From positions 4,769 to 12,645 of the forward strand of contig DCHN01000080.1 in NCBI GenBank assembly GCA_002315995.1: a DNA stretch of 7,877 nucleotides. Direction: 5' to 3'. The notes under the pieces were generated by a model. That model made no database searches, was not told where the DNA came from, and was given only the letters and a program-made list of their open reading frames with translations. Every line of letters starts with the position of its first letter. The stretch's first letter is position 1. The position numbers and the translations under genes are program-made. Below are positions 5,135 to 7,877 of this stretch, one piece after another. This DNA is from Bacteroidales bacterium UBA1751. GTDB taxonomy: Bacteria; Bacteroidota; Bacteroidia; Bacteroidales; UBA932.

Positions 5135-7369
5135 ATGAAAAAATCACAGGTGGCTAAGAATTGGCCTAAGTATCTGGTTCAGTGGTTGGTGCTGGCTTTG
5201 ATTCTATTTTTTGTAACCGGGGCGGCAGTGGCGCTTTTCAGTGACATTGAGCCTGCGGATGTTGAGAGGTATTGCCCTATGGGTGGCCTTGAGGCTTTTG
5301 CTACATATTTGGTAAAGGGTTCTCTTCCTTGCAGTATGACCAGCATGCAAATTGTCATGGGTCTTGTTCTTGCTGCTGTGGTTATACTCTTCAGTAAACT
5401 TTTCTGCGGGTATATTTGCCCTGTGGGAGCTTTTGAGGATATTCTCATAAGAGTGAGGAAGGCGTTGAAGATAAAGGATTGTGAGATAAGGGGCGGTAGC
5501 GTTGCCGACAAGATATTGCGTGTTGTGAAGTATGCTCTGCTTTATTGGATTGTCTATATGACGGTGAATGCGAGCGAGCTCTTCTGCAAGAATCTTGATC
5601 CTTATTATGCTGTGGCAACCGGTTTCAAGGGGGAGATTACTTTGTGGATGTCGCTTGTTACGGTTGGTGTTGTTCTGCTGTTGGGATTCTTTGTAAAGAG
5701 GTTCTGGTGTAAGTATATATGTCCGCTGGGTGCTATTTCAAATTCGTTGAAGTTCTGGGTGTGGATGGTTGCTGGTGTGGCTCTCTTCTGGGTGCTTGCG
5801 TTGTGTGGAGTTTCACTTCCTTGGCACTGTATGTTCGGTCTTTTCCTGCTTGCGGCGTATCTTCTTGAGATTTTCTGCGGGAGGCCAAAGGCTCAGATTC
5901 TTCATGTTATTGTTGACCAGAGCAGGTGCGGGCGCAGCTGCTACTCCTGCATGAAGCAGTGTCCTTACAATATAAACGTTCCTGATGAGGGTAATGTTGT
6001 GCGCAATGTAGATTGCGTTCTCTGCGGCGAGTGTGTTGCAGCCTGCCCTGGAAAGGCTTTGAGTATTGGAGTCTGCTCTAAGGGCGCTTCGGCTTGTGGT
6101 GGGAAGCATGGTGCTTCTACCGGTTCGGGCGGTGAGTCTGGTGCGTCTGCGGTTTTGGGCGGTGAGCCCGGTGCGTCTGCGCGTAAGGGTTGCAGTTGCG
6201 GTGGTTGGAAGAGGTCCCTGCCGGCTGTTATTGCTGTGGTTGCTGTTGTTGTGGCCTACATTGCGGGTGGGAAGTTCGAGCTTCCTACAATAAGTGAGAG
6301 CTGGGATGTTGAGGAGGGTATGGAGCTGGAGACGGTGGTTATTAAGAATCTGCGTTCTGTTAAGTGCTATGGCAGTTCAATGGCTTTCAAGGCTAGGATG
6401 ATGGGTGTGAGGGGTGTTCATGGCGTGAAGACATACGTTGGGAGCCACACTGTTGAACTTCTCTTTGATCCTGCCAAGACCTCTGCCGAGAAGCTTCAGG
6501 AGGAGGTGTTTGTGCCAAGCCATTTCAGGGTATGGAGTCCTGATCCTGCAAAGCTTTCTGAGTTGAAGATAATTACAATAAGAACGGAGAAGATGTATGA
6601 CAAGCTGGACCTTAATTATCTTGGTCTTCAGTTCAGGACAACCGGAAAGGGTATATTTGGTGTTGAGTCTGAGTATGATTGCCCGCTTATTGTAAAGGTT
6701 TATGTGTCTCCTGCTGAGGCGGATTCACTTAACGAGGATTTCTTCCGTGAAATAGTTGAGAGGAAGGTTCTTGCAATGCCTGTTCATGGTGGTGGTGTTA
6801 AGGAGACTCCGGTTGACTTTGAGTTCGTGAGAATGGAGAAGGAGGTTGGCACAATAGGCATAAGCGACTATTTGCATAGAATGTTTGACCCATTCCAGGC
6901 GGAGTACAGTGGAAAGTTCCCTGCTTCTGATGCAAAGGCTGTTGCCGTTGCGCAGAGAATGCTTGAGGAGAGGGCTGCCGAGGATCCTTCCGTTGATGTT
7001 TCTGCAGGTGTTCAGCCGGATTCTACCGGAATGATAGTAGCGAAACGCGCCTACTATTTTGAGGGTGAGCCTCAGTTCATCTATGAGATAAAGGATCAGA
7101 GCTATGAGAAGCCAATTCTCAAGAGGGCTCTTCCATATCTGAGCAATCATCTATCGACCCACGATGGGGTAATAGGTACATATCTGGCTCTGAACAGGGA
7201 GTTGGTTCCATCGATTCAAATAAGGTTTGCTGCTCCTATGACAGCGGAGAAGATATGGGAACTCATAAATCTTCCTGAGTGGACCATAACCTACGCTCCG
7301 GATGATGTGCGTGTTGAGGGGGCGCGTCTCACCTTCGACGAGCCAGGGGTATGTTACCCATACGAGTAG
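5135..7369 (+). CDS. Membrane-bound 4Fe-4S electron-transfer protein (NapH/NosR-like) with large C-terminal extracytoplasmic part
   Basis: This 744-residue protein starts with a NapH/NosR-like membrane module. Hydrophobic segments lie near 14-35, 70-90, 128-145, 168-186 and 205-247. It has YCPMGGLE (46-53), CGYICPVGAFE (91-101) and CKYICPLGA (192-200), the CxxxCP pairs of that family. A 2[4Fe-4S] ferredoxin domain follows, with Cys at 265, 269, 272, 276 and 294, 297, 300, 304 (the second motif is CxxCxxCxxxCP). A Gly/Ala/Ser/Cys linker with three decapeptide repeats (322-351) leads to a further transmembrane segment (362-379) and about 365 residues of soluble sequence. That part has three stretches (about 398-460, 477-567, 655-720) with a beta-alpha-beta-beta-alpha-beta pattern like HMA domains, without their CxxC. 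I chose the ATG at 5135, since the in-frame TTG at 5096 overlaps ispF. Its redox partner is unknown. It is last in the operon, 23 bp after ispF. Confidence 0.85.
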   Translation: MKKSQVAKNWPKYLVQWLVLALILFFVTGAAVALFSDIEPADVERYCPMGGLEAFATYLVKGSLPCSMTSMQIVMGLVLAAVVILFSKLFCGYICPVGAFEDILIRVRKALKIKDCEIRGGSVADKILRVVKYALLYWIVYMTVNASELFCKNLDPYYAVATGFKGEITLWMSLVTVGVVLLLGFFVKRFWCKYICPLGAISNSLKFWVWMVAGVALFWVLALCGVSLPWHCMFGLFLLAAYLLEIFCGRPKAQILHVIVDQSRCGRSCYSCMKQCPYNINVPDEGNVVRNVDCVLCGECVAACPGKALSIGVCSKGASACGGKHGASTGSGGESGASAVLGGEPGASARKGCSCGGWKRSLPAVIAVVAVVVAYIAGGKFELPTISESWDVEEGMELETVVIKNLRSVKCYGSSMAFKARMMGVRGVHGVKTYVGSHTVELLFDPAKTSAEKLQEEVFVPSHFRVWSPDPAKLSELKIITIRTEKMYDKLDLNYLGLQFRTTGKGIFGVESEYDCPLIVKVYVSPAEADSLNEDFFREIVERKVLAMPVHGGGVKETPVDFEFVRMEKEVGTIGISDYLHRMFDPFQAEYSGKFPASDAKAVAVAQRMLEERAAEDPSVDVSAGVQPDSTGMIVAKRAYYFEGEPQFIYEIKDQSYEKPILKRALPYLSNHLSTHDGVIGTYLALNRELVPSIQIRFAAPMTAEKIWELINLPEWTITYAPDDVRVEGARLTFDEPGVCYPYE
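6098..6187 (+). repeat. Three 30-bp tandem repeats inside the iron-sulfur protein gene
   Basis: Three consecutive in-frame 30-bp units (6098-6127, 6128-6157, 6158-6187) encode GGKHGASTGS, GGESGASAVL and GGEPGASARK, that is GGxxGASxxx three times. Units two and three share 24 of their first 25 or so bases except two C/T changes; unit one is more diverged. A half unit, KGASA, precedes them at residues 316-320. The array lies in the flexible linker between the ferredoxin domain and the next membrane segment, flanked by cysteines (CSKGASACGG and GCSCGG). Confidence 0.85.
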
Positions 7370-7381
7370 TTGCCCTCTATT

Positions 7382-7537
7382 TCTTCCTGCAGTTCACCTA
7401 TGACACTCACCAGCGTTTCAGATGCCTGCAGAGCATGTCATGCGTCGTGGCGAGGCAATTTTGCCCCACCTCGACACCTTTCCATGGCTACAGATATCTG
7501 CAGGGTGCCTGATGTGCGGAGGTGAATTTCAGGAAGG
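7382..7537. repeat. 156-bp imperfect palindrome (long hairpin element)
   Basis: The two halves are complementary without a single gap around a centre at 7459/7460. Pairing base i with base 14919-i gives 46 Watson-Crick pairs and 6 G-T pairs in 77 positions, counted by hand. The outer arms CTTCCTGCAGTTCACC (7383-7398) and GGTGAATTTCAGGAAG (7521-7536) match at 14 of 16 plus one G-T. The core GGCAA-TT-TTGCC (7454-7465) is perfect. A middle block (7419-7431 with 7488-7500) pairs at 11 of 13, including one G-T. This may be a structured RNA, a folded 3' untranslated region, or a palindromic mobile element. The strand is not determined. Confidence 0.7.
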
Positions 7538-7553
7538 CGGGCTACCCAAAGGC

Positions 7554-7588
7554 GTTGGCCGGATACGGGTGGCCTGTGTCTGGCCAAC
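7554..7588 (+). other. 16-bp hairpin with 3-nt loop, likely RNA structure
   Basis: Bases 7554-7569 pair with 7573-7588 at all sixteen positions, with loop TGG. Three pairs are G-U on the plus strand (7561-7581, 7564-7578, 7567-7575); on the minus strand these would be C-A mismatches, so the structure favours a plus-strand transcript. No T-run follows, so it is not an intrinsic terminator. TGTCTGG (7577-7583) can instead pair with CCAGACA (7596-7602), which would break this hairpin. It could be part of the operon's 3' end or of a separate RNA together with the upstream palindrome. Confidence 0.6.
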
Positions 7589-7605
7589 CCGGCCTCCAGA
7601 CAGCA

Positions 7606-7641
7606 AAATGGCCACAAAACTACCCACTTTTGTGGCCGTTT
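7606..7641. terminator. Perfect inverted repeat, possible bidirectional terminator
   Basis: GGCCACAAAA (7610-7619) and TTTTGTGGCC (7628-7637) form a perfect 10-bp stem with an 8-nt loop. A-T pairs at 7606-7608/7639-7641 extend it, with a U-G wobble at 7609/7638 on the plus strand. T-runs on either side are short (GTTTCC after it on the plus strand, ATTTTGC on the minus strand). It could end the plus-strand operon about 240 bp beyond the last stop codon and back up the minus-strand terminator next to it. Confidence 0.5.
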
Positions 7642-7675
7642 CCAAAATAAAAAGCAGCGCCTGGGAAGACGCTGC
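7641..7675 (-). terminator. Intrinsic terminator of the Rpn-family gene
   Basis: On the minus strand GCAGCGTC (7675-7668) pairs with GGCGCTGC (7661-7654) through 8 bp with one U-G, around a 6-nt loop, and is followed by TTTTTATTTT (7653-7644). This is a textbook GC stem plus T-tract, starting 26 bp after the stop codon of the minus-strand gene. Confidence 0.8.
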
Positions 7676-7701
7676 CACATTAAATCAATTAAGAATAGCA
7701 A

Positions 7702-7877
7702 TTACAAGTTCTCTATTTCCTTAATAGAAAGCCCAGTGCATTTTGCTATTAGTTCAAGATTCTGGCCAGCGGCCTTGAGGTTCTTGGCGACTTCCAGAAT
7801 TCCCTCTGCTCTTCCTTCTGCCTTTCCTTCTGCCTTTCCTTCCGCCTTTCCTTCCGCTCTTCCCTCTGCTCTTCCTT
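7702..7877 (-). CDS. C-terminal end of an Rpn / PD-(D/E)XK nuclease-transposase family protein (partial)
   Basis: A minus-strand frame enters from the right edge and stays open for 57 codons to a TAA at 7704-7702; its start lies outside the window. The visible part begins with six tetrapeptide repeats G(K/R)AE and ends in a helical block, GILEVAKNLKAAGQNLELIA, then KCTGLSIKEIENL. This repeat-then-helix tail is characteristic of the Rpn family (recombination-promoting nucleases, often annotated as PD-(D/E)XK family transposases) found in many copies in Bacteroidales. The final segment resembles the short helix-turn-helix-like end of those proteins. Studied Rpn proteins are DNA endonucleases linked to recombination and phage defence; the catalytic domain is not visible here, so activity cannot be judged. 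An intrinsic terminator follows. Confidence 0.7.
   Translation of the reverse strand, partial: GRAEGRAEGKAEGKAEGKAEGRAEGILEVAKNLKAAGQNLELIAKCTGLSIKEIENL
7804..7875 (-). repeat. Six 12-bp tandem repeats encoding G(K/R)AE
   Basis: The 72 bases divide into six 12-bp units encoding, in order, GRAE, GRAE, GKAE, GKAE, GKAE, GRAE. The array may continue past the window edge. Copy number in such arrays often varies between paralogues; as the units are multiples of three, gain or loss keeps the frame. The coded tract is strongly charged and probably a helical linker. Confidence 0.9.

Larger units (their letters stand above)
7370..7701. other. 332-bp gene-free, structure-rich convergent intergenic region
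   Basis: No reading frame here resembles a known protein. The overlapping open frames at 7422-7724 (plus) and 7438-7701 (minus) run through the palindrome and both terminator hairpins and lack conserved-looking blocks. What the region does hold, in order, is a long imperfect palindrome (7382-7537), a strong hairpin (7554-7588), a 10-14 bp terminator-like hairpin (7606-7641) and a minus-strand intrinsic terminator (7641-7675). No Bacteroidetes promoter motif was found inside it on either strand. It separates two convergent genes. Confidence 0.7.

Noticed and set aside
5813..6109. Frames opposite or inside the iron-sulfur gene
   Set aside because: They lie over the conserved ferredoxin cysteine motifs in the main frame and have no independent support.
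7383..7536. Insertion-sequence terminal inverted repeats
   Set aside because: The arms enclose no transposase frame, no flanking target duplication is visible, and the symmetry continues to the centre, so it is a palindrome and not the two ends of an insertion sequence.
7438..7701. Minus-strand open frame of 87 codons just downstream of the Rpn gene
   Set aside because: It would start 1 bp after the Rpn stop and include the Rpn intrinsic terminator; the translation is rich in Trp, Arg and Cys with no family resemblance.
7422..7724. Plus-strand open frame of 100 codons after the operon
   Set aside because: It runs through the palindrome, two hairpins and the Rpn terminator, overlaps the Rpn-family stop, and its protein shows no recognisable blocks. 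Openness is explained by GC-rich palindromic sequence.
7804..7877. CRISPR-like short repeats at the right edge
   Set aside because: The 12-bp units are contiguous without spacers and encode G(K/R)AE in frame, so this is a coding tandem repeat.

Overview
The window looks like chromosomal DNA of a Bacteroidota bacterium, most likely Bacteroidales. Supporting signs are an exact match to the Bacteroidetes primary-sigma promoter (TTTG, 19 bp, TAnnTTTG) in front of the tRNA genes, Kdo-transferase and MlaE/MlaF proteins of Bacteroidales type, a tRNA gene without an encoded CCA end, weak or absent Shine-Dalgarno sequences, and the tail of an Rpn/PD-(D/E)XK family protein of the kind scattered through these genomes. 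I cannot name the genus.

Layout. Bases 1-249, minus strand: a tRNA-Met cut by the window edge, a tRNA-Gln (CTG), a hairpin between them and a promoter upstream. Bases 247-1753, minus strand: mlaF and mlaE, the ATPase and permease of an MCE-type lipid ABC transporter, one base apart. A 77-bp divergent intergenic region follows. Bases 1831-7369, plus strand: a four-gene run with gaps of 12, 44 and 23 bp. It holds waaA/kdtA (Kdo transfer to lipid A), a secreted DUF1343/NamZ-type exo-muramidase, ispF (isoprenoid synthesis) and a 744-residue membrane iron-sulfur protein. Bases 7370-7701 carry no convincing gene but are rich in secondary structure. Bases 7702-7877, minus strand: the C-terminal end of an Rpn-family gene converging on the plus-strand operon.

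Functionally, most genes serve the envelope: lipid trafficking across the periplasm (MlaEF), lipopolysaccharide inner core (WaaA), peptidoglycan turnover (NamZ-like) and isoprenoid precursors that feed the undecaprenyl carrier and quinones (IspF). The iron-sulfur protein belongs to the NapH/NosR-like group of membrane electron-transfer proteins; its partner is unknown.

I see no complete new system. The least ordinary items are a 156-bp gap-free imperfect palindrome at 7382-7537 followed by a 16-bp hairpin with a three-base loop at 7554-7588, the large extracytoplasmic part of the iron-sulfur protein with three apparent HMA-like folds lacking the metal-binding CxxC, three 30-bp tandem repeats in its linker, and a roughly 50-residue insertion in WaaA.
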